Assembly: GCA_949739085.1 (NCBI GenBank)
Contig: CATIYU010000216.1
Coordinates: forward strand, 1 to 8,545
Source of the DNA: an uncultured Eubacteriales bacterium
GTDB lineage: Bacteria; Bacillota_A; Clostridia; Oscillospirales; Oscillospiraceae
DNA: 8,545 nt
Direction: 5' to 3'
The notes below the pieces were generated by a model that worked only from the letters and a program-made list of their open reading frames with translations, had not been told where the DNA came from and did no database searches. This document shows positions 1 through 6,900 of this stretch, one piece after another. Within the stretch, counting starts at the first letter, position 1. Each line of letters starts with the position of its first letter. The position numbers were made by a program, and so were the translations under genes.

Positions 1-4
1 ATTT

Positions 5-99
5 GGTAGCAGAGCTTCAATTTATGTCAACTATTTTTGATATGAACCACGTATTTCCAGGCTCTCCCAGCTGCAAGGGCCTGGTAGCACGCTGGTAGC
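5..99. repeat. Cluster of three GGTAGC motifs
   Basis: The hexamer GGTAGC occurs at 5-10, 83-88 and 94-99. The last two sit in an 8-base direct repeat, CTGGTAGC, at 81-88 and 92-99, which is an 11-base period or about one helical turn. No gene covers the stretch. Such spaced short direct repeats are the sort of pattern a recombinase or regulator could bind, and they may mark the edge of something lying to the left. That is an inference, and chance is possible because the motif is short. Confidence 0.3.
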
Positions 100-175
100 G
101 CGAAGGATAGAAACATGGTTGGGAGGATAAAAATGCGGAAGAACATTACCCCAATTTTTCGGAATAAAAGCTAAA

Positions 176-218
176 GATTTATCGATCCAATGGTCTGATT
201 GATTGGTTTACATAAATC
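176..218. repeat. Interrupted inverted repeat
   Basis: The outer arms GATTTAT (176-182) and ATAAATC (212-218) are exact complements. The inner arms CCAAT (187-191) and ATTGG (202-206) are also exact complements, around a 10-base loop. The two stems are separated by an unpaired 4/5-base internal loop. This could be an operator, a recombination-site arm or a fold in a transcript from the left. No T-run follows, so it is not a standard terminator. Confidence 0.3.
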
Positions 219-249
219 GAAACTGCACCCAATCGTTGCAATTTTGTGC

Positions 250-288
250 AAAAAGGCGGCGAAAGGGAATGTCCTCTCGCCGCCTTTT
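250..288 (-). terminator. Intrinsic terminator of the leftward esterase operon
   Basis: The arms AAAAGGCGGCGA (251-262) and TCGCCGCCTTTT (277-288) pair perfectly over 12 bp around a 14-base loop. Read on the minus strand, the GC-rich stem runs into TTTTT (250-254). It begins 14 bases past the stop of the last operon gene, exactly where a rho-independent terminator is expected. The plus-strand T-run (285-288) is shorter, but some bidirectional activity is possible. Confidence 0.85.
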
Positions 289-301
289 CCTGAGTGCTAT
301 T

Positions 302-961
302 TTACAGATGCGTCCGCCGGATAATCTCCGCCTTCAGTGCAGCCCCCTGGAACAGGAGCAAAGCGGATAGAGAGATCGCGCTGACGCCTGCGCACACCAC
401 GGATGGATAGATCATCCACAGCGCTCCCCACAGCAATGGAATCAGCGGCAGAAAACCCGCCAGCACGCAGATGCTTAAGTAGAGTAGATAGTCGGCGGGG
501 CGCAGCCGCAGGAGACGGATAGCAGCGGCTACTGCCAACTGCATACAGGGGATAAAGCAGGGCAGCACAAAATTAATGGACCAGCCCATAAAGCCGGTAC
601 GCCAGTCCCAGACCAGCACCAGCGCCGGTACAACGGCCAGCAGCCACGCAATTGCCTTCATAGGGTTCCGCCGCTTCCAGAACGCGACACCAATCAGCAG
701 CCATGCGCTAGCCAGTCCAGCCGCCACAAACAGGACCCACCAGCCTCCCTCCGGAAAGCAGTAATTGACTGCGGCACAAACAGCCAGAGCGACCGCTGTA
801 AGCAGACCGGCCAGCCGCACGGTCAGCCAGTATGGCCTTCTGGTCTCCGGCAGGGCCGGGTAGGCGTCCTCCTCCGGCTGGCCTGTTACTTCCCCCTGGC
901 AAAGCGGGCAGCGGCTCATGGTGCCGGACAGGTATACGCCGCATTTTTCGCAGTACAACAC
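302..961 (-). CDS. Zinc-ribbon, multi-pass membrane protein (DUF6320-like)
   Basis: This 219-residue protein has a four-cysteine zinc ribbon at its N-terminus: Cys4 and Cys7, then Cys18 and Cys21, in two CxxC knuckles. After a short acidic Pro-containing linker (about 28-43) come roughly six hydrophobic segments near 47-66, 74-94, 103-119, 128-148, 156-179 and 183-205. It matches the style of DUF6320-type proteins, which from memory are often found beside acyltransferase and hydrolase genes in Clostridia. The molecular role is unknown. The start is GTG, 1 base after the TAG of the upstream acyltransferase, with GAGGTG 7 bases before it; an in-frame TGA just upstream excludes a longer form. 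Expression is probably by translational coupling. It may anchor or regulate the two enzymes, or act as a small transporter-like component; both are inference. It is the last gene before the terminator. Confidence 0.85.
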   Translation of the reverse strand: MLYCEKCGVYLSGTMSRCPLCQGEVTGQPEEDAYPALPETRRPYWLTVRLAGLLTAVALAVCAAVNYCFPEGGWWVLFVAAGLASAWLLIGVAFWKRRNPMKAIAWLLAVVPALVLVWDWRTGFMGWSINFVLPCFIPCMQLAVAAAIRLLRLRPADYLLYLSICVLAGFLPLIPLLWGALWMIYPSVVCAGVSAISLSALLLFQGAALKAEIIRRTHL

Positions 962-962
962 T

Positions 963-2243
963 CTAATTCACCTCATTTTCCGGCGGCAGGTTGGTAGTTA
1001 ATACCACCTCCAGCCCCATCCGCGCCAATTCCCGGAAAAAAACACGCTCCGTCTCGCAAATCCGGTAAGGGCTGGCAAAGCTGACGGTGTACTGTCCACC
1101 AAAAGAGCAGGCGCAGGCTTGCAGCATCCCCGCGCTGGCAAAAACGCTGAACAGACCGATCATCTTTTCCATCTCTTTGGGCATGGACACCTTTCCTACA
1201 TTGGAGAAAGAGGCTGTCACGCCCCGGGCGGCCAGCCGGTTTGCAATCCGCAGCACCACATCCTTTATGGGAAGCGGCACAAGGCGGAGAGGAACGCTAT
1301 GCTCCAGCGCACACAAAGTGTTCATGTGCTCCCGCAGCCGCTCTCCGGTTAAATTTTCCTGGAAGTTTCGCTTGACCCCGGCCAGAACTGCCTCCAGACT
1401 GTCCTCTCCTCTGCTGAAGTCGTATCCAACGTTGATGGTGGTGAAAAAATTGCGGGCGGACTCCGAGGGGAAGTAGTTCCGCAAGTTGACAGGGATGGTG
1501 ATGACCACCGGCTTTTTGCGGTCCCGCACCCGCATCCCCGCATGGATTGCGCGCAGAAGAACTGCTGTCATGAGTTCCGTCAATGTGACACCCCTGGCCC
1601 GCGCACAGGCGAGAACCTGGTCCAAGGGCATCCGGCCCTCCAGAATGGCGAGATGGTTTCTGGGCAGGCGCTCCCCCCGAATCTGGTAGGCAACAGGGGC
1701 TCGGCTCATGGAGCGGCCCGACGGCTTCTCATAGTATTTCTGAAAGCTGTCCGCCTGCCGCTGGGACTGGGAGGCGTCATAGGCCAGGGCTGGGACAGGC
1801 TGGGGAAATTGTTCCGGACAGCGCAAAAGCAGGTACTCATACACCAGCCTGCACAGGAAATTCAGCGCACCGGCGCCGTCTGTCAGGGCATGGTAGACCT
1901 CCAGGCTGATCCGCCCGCGGTAGTACAGGACACGAAAGAGCAGACTGCGGCGGACGGAGGGATAGACCGGGTAGCAGGGGGGCTGCTCCTCGCGGCGCAC
2001 CAGGGCGGGGAGGGGGCTGTCCTCCAGGTAGTACCAGAACCAGCCCCGCTTCATCACGGAGCGGTAGATGGGAAAGCGCTGGATGGTTCTGTCCAGGGCG
2101 GTCTGTAATAGCCGGGGGTCCACCGGGTCCCGCAGTTCGCAGACGAAGCGAAACACCTTGGAGTCGTGAGAGGAGCCGGTGGAAGGAAAGATTTTGGCGG
2201 CGTTATCCAGCGTCCACCAGGAGGGTACATTCCTGTTATTCAT
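963..2243 (-). CDS. Alcohol-acetyltransferase/condensation-like acyltransferase
   Basis: This 426-residue protein belongs to the CoA-dependent acyltransferase/condensation-domain superfamily. The catalytic HxxxDG motif is intact as HALTDG at residues 118-123, with His118 the expected general base. Further on are IPVNLRNYFPS (250-260) and the SNVGKV stretch (347-352), both typical of the alcohol-acetyltransferase and PapA-like branch. Length fits a single stand-alone domain; no carrier-protein or adenylation domain is attached. The likely reaction is transfer of an acyl group from CoA (or a carrier) to a hydroxyl to make an ester; acceptor and donor cannot be told. No signal peptide or membrane segment is evident, so it is probably cytoplasmic. 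The ATG overlaps the esterase stop by 8 bases (2236-2243), with GGAGAG 5 bases upstream. Sharing an operon with an esterase suggests opposing or sequential steps on one ester. Confidence 0.88.
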   Translation of the reverse strand: MNNRNVPSWWTLDNAAKIFPSTGSSHDSKVFRFVCELRDPVDPRLLQTALDRTIQRFPIYRSVMKRGWFWYYLEDSPLPALVRREEQPPCYPVYPSVRRSLLFRVLYYRGRISLEVYHALTDGAGALNFLCRLVYEYLLLRCPEQFPQPVPALAYDASQSQRQADSFQKYYEKPSGRSMSRAPVAYQIRGERLPRNHLAILEGRMPLDQVLACARARGVTLTELMTAVLLRAIHAGMRVRDRKKPVVITIPVNLRNYFPSESARNFFTTINVGYDFSRGEDSLEAVLAGVKRNFQENLTGERLREHMNTLCALEHSVPLRLVPLPIKDVVLRIANRLAARGVTASFSNVGKVSMPKEMEKMIGLFSVFASAGMLQACACSFGGQYTVSFASPYRICETERVFFRELARMGLEVVLTTNLPPENEVN

Positions 2244-3168
2244 GGGGTCTCTCCAAAAAGCGGTTAATGATCTCGTAGGTCTGCTTCACCTGTGAGAACC
2301 GGACAGGGAGGGAGAAATAGCCGTGGAGCGCGTCGGGCATCCGGTGCAGCTCTACCCGTCCGCCCGCCTCCTCCAGTCGCTTTCCGTAGGCTTCGCCCTC
2401 GTCCCGCAGCGGGCAATACTGGGCTGTGATGAGCAGCGTATCCGGCTGATCCCCAAGGTCGGAGGCGTGCAGCGGGGCAAAATAGGGGTTTGTCAGATCC
2501 TCGTCAGAGGCGCGGTAGAGGGCCAGATAGTCCCGCACCCGCTTGGCGGTCAGCAGGTAGCCAGTCCCGTTTTCCCGCACCGAGGGGTAGGGGGAGGTCT
2601 CTGAGTGGTCGCTGTTCAGGGCGGGATAGATCAATATTTGACGGCTGGGCCGGAATTCCCCCCGGTCCCTGGCCATCAGGGAGACGGCGGCGGCCAGATT
2701 ACCGCCCGCGCTGTCGCCAATCAGGACGACATCCTCCGGCTTCACGCCCAGCTGTCCGGCGCTGCGAAACACTTCCCGGGCGGCCGCATAACAGTCCTCC
2801 AGCGCAGCGGGGAAGCGGTGTTCCGGCGCGAGACGGTAGTCCGCCGAGGCCACAATGCAGCCAGTGGCCACAGTCATGTCCCCGCACACGCCGTCGTAGC
2901 TGTCGACCGTACCTGTGACCCAGCCGCCGCCGTGAAAAAAGAGCAGCAGGGCGGCTTTAGGCGTACCGGCGGGCCTGAATATGCGCACTGGTACATTGCG
3001 TACGCCGCTGGGAACTGGGTGATCCCAAACCTGGTAGAGAGAGGCGTTTTTCCGCCGGTGGGCAAGCAGCTTTTGAATCTCCCGCTCCACCGGGTAGGTC
3101 TTTTTTACGTCAAATTCCGGATAGGACAGGATGCTTAACGCCGCCCGCACCGCTCTATTAATGGCCAT
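2236..3168 (-). CDS. Alpha/beta-hydrolase, HSL (family IV) esterase
   Basis: This 310-residue protein is a complete hormone-sensitive-lipase-type alpha/beta-hydrolase. HGGGW at 79-83 forms the oxyanion hole. YRLAPEHRFPAALED (111-125) is the family's signature after it. The nucleophile is Ser153 in GDSAGG (151-156), Asp256 in CPLRDEG is the likely acid, and His282 in DALHGY completes the triad. It should hydrolyse short- to medium-chain carboxylic esters. No signal peptide is seen, so it is probably cytoplasmic, with the N-terminal helical stretch (1-45) as the usual cap. It is the first gene of the three-gene operon, with ATG at 3166-3168 and AAAGGAG ending 5 bases upstream. All catalytic residues are present, so activity is likely. 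The natural substrate is unknown, but pairing with an acyltransferase suggests an endogenous ester rather than a scavenged one. Confidence 0.92.
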   Translation of the reverse strand: MAINRAVRAALSILSYPEFDVKKTYPVEREIQKLLAHRRKNASLYQVWDHPVPSGVRNVPVRIFRPAGTPKAALLLFFHGGGWVTGTVDSYDGVCGDMTVATGCIVASADYRLAPEHRFPAALEDCYAAAREVFRSAGQLGVKPEDVVLIGDSAGGNLAAAVSLMARDRGEFRPSRQILIYPALNSDHSETSPYPSVRENGTGYLLTAKRVRDYLALYRASDEDLTNPYFAPLHASDLGDQPDTLLITAQYCPLRDEGEAYGKRLEEAGGRVELHRMPDALHGYFSLPVRFSQVKQTYEIINRFLERPHE

Positions 3169-3173
3169 AACCG

Positions 3174-3180
3174 CTCCTTT
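3174..3180 (-). promoter_or_regulatory. Ribosome binding site of the esterase
   Basis: The minus strand reads AAAGGAG here, a near-perfect Shine-Dalgarno sequence 5 bases before the ATG at 3166-3168. It supports that start as the first codon of the operon. Confidence 0.8.
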
Positions 3181-3197
3181 TCCATAGGTTTTCTACC

Positions 3198-3206
3198 AGT
3201 ATACCA
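3198..3206 (-). promoter_or_regulatory. Extended -10 promoter of the esterase operon
   Basis: On the minus strand this reads TGGTATACT, a TGn extension followed by TATACT (5 of 6 to the sigma-A -10 consensus). The -10 ends 30 bases before the start codon, giving a short leader of about 20-25 bases. No good -35 lies 16-18 bases upstream (TAGCTT at 17), which is consistent with an extended -10 promoter. Confidence 0.6.
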
Positions 3207-3227
3207 CAGTTTTTCGGGAAAAGCTAT

Positions 3228-3255
3228 TTGAACTTCCCTCTGTAGGCAGAATTAT
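3228..3255 (+). promoter_or_regulatory. Possible promoter of the tail-fibre-like gene
   Basis: TTGAAC (3228-3233) and AATTAT (3250-3255) are 16 bases apart, each 4 of 6 to the sigma-A consensus. If used, the transcript would carry a leader of about 120 bases that includes the inverted repeat at 3321-3345. The match is weak; no better plus-strand candidate was found in the gap. Confidence 0.25.
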
Positions 3256-3320
3256 TTTCCGGAATACGGGAATGGCGGGGGATTTTTCTCACAAGTTGTC
3301 TGGTTCCGTGCGACTTTCCG

Positions 3321-3345
3321 CCGTTACACACCATATGTGTAACGG
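3321..3345 (+). promoter_or_regulatory. Perfect inverted repeat in the leader of the tail-fibre-like gene
   Basis: CCGTTACACA (3321-3330) and TGTGTAACGG (3336-3345) are exact reverse complements around CCATA, and TTTT follows at 3346-3349. It lies 40 bases upstream of the ATG. It could be a protein-binding operator, or an RNA hairpin acting as a leader terminator/attenuator because of the T-run. The short T-run and half-AT stem make a strong terminator less likely. The 9-base stretch TTTCCGCCG at 3315-3323 recurs as TTTCCGCTG at 3347-3355, so the hairpin is also flanked by a near direct repeat. Confidence 0.5.
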
Positions 3346-3371
3346 TTTTCCGCTGCCAATCTTACTACGAA

Positions 3372-3377
3372 AAGGAG
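3372..3377 (+). promoter_or_regulatory. Ribosome binding site deciding the start at 3386
   Basis: AAGGAG stands 8 bases before the ATG at 3386. It fixes that ATG as the start instead of an in-frame ATG at 3272, which has no such site and would add 38 residues across the inverted repeat. Confidence 0.85.
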
Positions 3378-3385
3378 AAACAAAT

Positions 3386-3898
3386 ATGGATTATACCAAC
3401 AACTATCATCTGCCCCAGTGGGTCAAGAGCGACCGCGTCATGATGGACGACTTTAACCAGATGTGCGCCAACATCGACTCCGGCCTCGCCGCCACGGCCC
3501 AGACCGCCGTCAACGCACAATCTGCCGCCAGCGCCGCACAATCTGCCGCTAATGCCGCCAAGTCTGCCGCCGCCAACGCACAGTCCACCGCCAACACCGC
3601 CCGGCAGGAGGCCGCCGCACTGCCCTATGCCGTGGGAACCTACACCGGTACCGGCGCGACCCTCAGCATCAAGCTGGGCTTCCGCCCCTCCTTCGTCATC
3701 ATCACTGGCGCGGCCTCCTCCACAGTCTCCGACTATGTGGATGGGCGCTACTTCGGCGCCACCGGCGGTCACACCCTGCCCACCCGCTGCAAGCTGACCG
3801 CTACCGGCTTCACCGTCTACCCACAGGACCAAATCAACGGCAACTACCCCTCCTTCAACTATGTCAATCGGGTGTATGACTACATCGCCTTTAAGTAA
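3386..3898 (+). CDS. Phage tail-fibre-like protein, stand-alone
   Basis: This 170-residue protein has three parts. Residues 1-34 read like the N-terminus of phage tail/baseplate-associated proteins of Clostridia: a YxLPQWxxxDRxMMxDFN pattern, then a short helix ending in IDSGL. Residues 37-78 are an Ala/Gln/Ser-rich stalk in near-perfect seven-residue periods, probably a trimeric coiled coil. Residues 80-170 form a small beta-rich head (GTYTGTG..., LGFRPSFVIITG, ending YDYIAFK), as in fibre tips that bind receptors. There is no signal peptide or membrane segment. No other phage gene is in the window: upstream is the divergent enzyme operon, downstream the convergent giant surface gene. It could be a domesticated tail fragment, a piece of a tail-like particle encoded elsewhere, or a degraded prophage remnant. 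The frame is intact, with its own ribosome site and terminator, which argues against decay. Family assignment is from sequence resemblance only. Confidence 0.8.
   Translation: MDYTNNYHLPQWVKSDRVMMDDFNQMCANIDSGLAATAQTAVNAQSAASAAQSAANAAKSAAANAQSTANTARQEAAALPYAVGTYTGTGATLSIKLGFRPSFVIITGAASSTVSDYVDGRYFGATGGHTLPTRCKLTATGFTVYPQDQINGNYPSFNYVNRVYDYIAFK
3512..3619 (+). repeat. Tandem 21-bp repeats encoding the heptad stalk
   Basis: Five diverged 21-base units encode seven-residue periods: NAQSAAS, AAQSAAN, AAKSAAA, NAQSTAN, TARQEAA (residues 43-77). The first two units share an exact 14-base word, GCACAATCTGCCGC, at 3515-3528 and 3536-3549. A 6-residue partial unit precedes them. Gain or loss of a unit would keep the frame and change stalk length. 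Confidence 0.8.
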
Positions 3899-3899
3899 A

Positions 3900-3947
3900 A
3901 AAAGGGGAACCCCCCAAGGGCTTTGGCCCTTGGGGGGTTCTTTGTAT
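3900..3947. terminator. Bidirectional terminator between convergent genes
   Basis: GAACCCCCCAAGGGC (3907-3921) and GCCCTTGGGGGGTTC (3926-3940) pair perfectly over 15 bp with a TTTG loop. The plus strand continues TTTGTATCTT. The minus strand continues CCC and then a run of seven T (complement of the A-run at 3897-3903). It therefore ends the tail-fibre-like gene (stop 3896-3898) and the giant surface gene (stop 3969-3971); the T-run is better for the leftward one. Confidence 0.9.
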
Positions 3948-3968
3948 CTTACTGTAGAAACCGCTGGC

Positions 3969-6900
3969 TTACGCCTCGTCCAGCTCCACGGTGGTAGGCG
4001 CGGGGAGCTTAGAGCCCACTTCAACGCCCATCATGGTCTGGATAATCTTGATACGCCACAAGATTTCGACATTGCTTGTGCCGTTCGCATGGTTCAGCTG
4101 GCTGAACTCCTCCGTAGTTGGGATCGAGACAGGGCCATCAGCTTTCAGCTTATTGTTCGCCTCCAGGTCTGCCTTCACGGCCATCACGCTAATTTCAGCC
4201 ATGATCCAATCCTTGAGGTTCCCAGTGAAGCCAAAGTTGCTGAGCATCTCATTTCCAGAGATCCCATAGTTCGTATCCCAACCTGTGCAGGTCCACTTCG
4301 GGCTGGCGTTTTCGCCCTTATACCAGAAGATGGACCGGACCTCACGGGTATCCTTCGCCTCATCAATCATCTTCTCGATATAGGCGATGCCGCCGTTCAG
4401 GCTCAAGAGGCCCGCGAACAGGGACTGATCAGCGTACTTCTCGTACCATCCCTTTTCGGCCGGCACGTCAATATGCATCTGGTCTTCCCACGCAAAGCTG
4501 GCTCCACTGTGATTCATCAGGCCATCCTTATTCAGGTACTCTCCATCGTAGCCGACATTCTCGCCAGCCCACTCCAGGAAGCCGCCAACGGCAGCCTTCG
4601 CCTCGAGCCGGGCTACGGGGAGCATGATGGCGCTCACGCCAGCGGAAATCCACCTGGTGTCCAGACTATCGTCAGTAGCGGCACTCTTAATAGCGGCGGG
4701 CTCGGTGGCCTTGGCGGTCAGAATCTGCTCCTTCAGTTCGGGATACTTTTCAATCGTAGCCTTCTTGAGGAGCATAAAGTGAATCTCCTCGCCAACCCAC
4801 GCCTTGAAATTCCCGCTGTATCCGAACCTGCTGCACATCGCGTTGTCTCTTCCGGTCTGCGTATAGACCCAAGTGAAGGAACTCCACTTCTCGCTGCTGC
4901 CACTCGGGTTCGCCTTAAAGAGATTATCGACCTGAGAAACCGTCTTGGCGTTGTTGATCTCGTTCTTCAGCCACTCGATGCCCTCCGCGAGATTCATGCC
5001 GTTGATGGGGGAGGGGCTGTTCCAGACCTCATCGCCAATCTGAATTCCCTCCTCGGGCCTGACGCTCAGAGCTACAAACTCTCCCACGTGGTTTCCGATG
5101 TCGCTCCCAGTGTACCACTCTTTCAGTGTTCCATAGGCGTCCATCTCTTGGTTGCTGGCCGCATCCCAGTTCAGGTGGTTTACGTACACCATGTGCTCAA
5201 TAAACTTGTCGAGCTCAATCTTTGCCAGCTCCTTCTTCGCCTCAAGGCTGCGGGAATCCACCGCCTCGTAGGCGGCTACAACGGCGCACGCCTTGTACTG
5301 ATTAGCGCGGTGAGTCTTGGGGAAGTCGGTAATGCTCTTGCTGGCGTCCTTATAGGTGGCGGCCAGAATCGCTTCCTTCATGCTGGGATTCGCGTTGATC
5401 AGGCTCTGCTTGACAGCCATGATGTTCGTCTCGTCCATCAGGAACTGCTTCAGGCTGCCGCTCCAGCCGAACTTCTCGACCAGGGCCCCGTCGGTGGTCA
5501 CATCGAAGGTATTGCCGGTATCCCAGGTCAGAGAGCTGTACTTCTCGCTCGCGGCGTTCTCATCATACCAGAAGATGGCCTTAACAGCAGCCACGGCCTC
5601 TTCCTCAGTGGTAATGTCCTTCTTGCCGTCGGCAGTCTTGCCGCCCACCTGAATACCGTCAATCATGGCCTTAATGGCCTCAATGCCCTTCTGGTAGGAA
5701 TAGGCGATGCCGGACTCGCTGGCCAGAACCTCGTCGGAGAGCTTCACGGCGTCAAAGTCTACAGCGGTCTCCGCCCCAGTTCCGTCAAAGAAGCTATGCC
5801 ATCCGTTGTGCTCCTCAGCCCAGGCGCAGAACTTCTCAAGAGCCTTCTTGGCGTCAGCCTTCACCTGAGCCAGCGCGCTTTCGCCGTCAACCTTCTTGGC
5901 GCTGAAATCGGGTCGGAGGACGCTCTCGGAACCGAAGATCCAAGTGCAGACCCAGATGATCTGGCCCTCCTTCTGGGCGTCCAAAACAGCCTGAGGGATG
6001 TTGTCCGCGTCAGTGGCCCGGCGGAACTCCTCCTTCTCCTGGTGCCCCCGCCATTCGCGCACGCCGGGCTCATAGCCCTCGTTCACCAGCGCGAAGGTCT
6101 TGTACTGGGAGCCGGGACGGTAAACAATGCGGGCCGCGCGGGCCATACGGGCGGCGGGGTTCTCTTCCACCGTGCCGCCGTCGGGGATGGTTATAGCATC
6201 GTCGTCCCAGTCCTCATCATCGGGATTTTCGGGGGGCGTGGGGTCGTCGGGATCTCCCGGAACAATGGGCTCGTCGGGCTTCTCGTCGGTCAAAGCGTAG
6301 GTGATGGTCACCAGCGTATTCTCGCCGGGCGTAAAGACGTAGTCGCCGTTCTCATTGGCGGTCAGCTCGGTATCGTTGGCAAATACGCTGTCCACGATCA
6401 CATAGAGCTTCTCCGTACCATAGTCGATTTCCCGACCGGCGCGGAGCTCATCCTTGGTGAGAGTCACCGCAGCGCCGGGAGTTACATTCCTGGCAGCAGG
6501 CAGGGGCAGATTCTCCTCATCCTTAAAGCTGCTCTCGCCGTACTGGAAGGTGACGGCGACGGTGCCAGCCGGGGGATTGACGCTGCCATCAGTCTGCTCA
6601 CCGCGAATGGCGGCTTCGAGAACACTCAGGAAGCCGGCGTTGTACCAGCCGTGGTTCGCGTTGCGGTAATAATCGCTGACGTCAACGATGAAGCCGACGC
6701 GGTTGCTGGTGTCGCCCTGGGCCTTGACCCACAGGATCAGGTCGCCCTCTTCCACGCGGTTGCTGCCGTGACCGCCCAGGGTCATCCAAGAAGCCTCGTT
6801 GTAGTAGCTGTTGCTGCCCTGGGAAATGAAGTACGCGCCGCCGAACGAGGCCAGGCTCAGGGTCTTGGACTCGCCAACAGCTTTTCCGTTAACGTCGAGC

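Larger units (their letters stand above)
1..249. other. Left-edge region without a supported gene
   Basis: No supported coding sequence lies between the left edge and the operon terminator. The DNA is visibly more AT-rich than the genes to its right. It contains the GGTAGC cluster, an interrupted inverted repeat at 176-218, and a 13-codon ORF (133-174) behind a GGAGG that is too short to support. A reading frame open from the edge, ending at 96-98, gives 31 residues of no recognisable type. Confidence 0.5.

Noticed and set aside
3..98. Frame open from the left edge, 31 residues
   Set aside because: It could be the tail of an upstream gene, but its codon use is unlike the neighbouring genes, it ends inside the GGTAGC repeats, and nothing in it is recognisable.
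133..174. 13-codon ORF after a GGAGG
   Set aside because: It is too short, has no recognisable sequence, and lies in AT-rich DNA with no neighbour to explain it; the ribosome-like sequence is probably chance.
1542..2108. 188-residue plus-strand frame opposite the acyltransferase
   Set aside because: It is an antisense shadow of a clearly real gene with an intact HxxxDG motif, and no domain is visible in it.
3272..3385. Longer form of the tail-fibre-like protein starting at 3272
   Set aside because: There is no ribosome site at 3272, the extra 38 residues cross the inverted repeat and do not resemble a tail protein, and AAGGAG sits 8 bases before the ATG at 3386.
3386..3898. Possible diversity-generating retroelement target
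   Set aside because: The C-terminal head does not look like a C-type lectin fold, and no template repeat or reverse transcriptase is in the window.
3365..4024. 219-residue minus-strand frame opposite the tail-fibre-like gene
   Set aside because: It is a Gly/Val-rich shadow of the Ala-rich stalk and it crosses the terminator hairpin.
4017..5858. The three C-terminal repeats as SLH domains
   Set aside because: SLH domains are about 50-60 residues with an F.D....WA..I pattern; these modules are about 200 residues and lack it.
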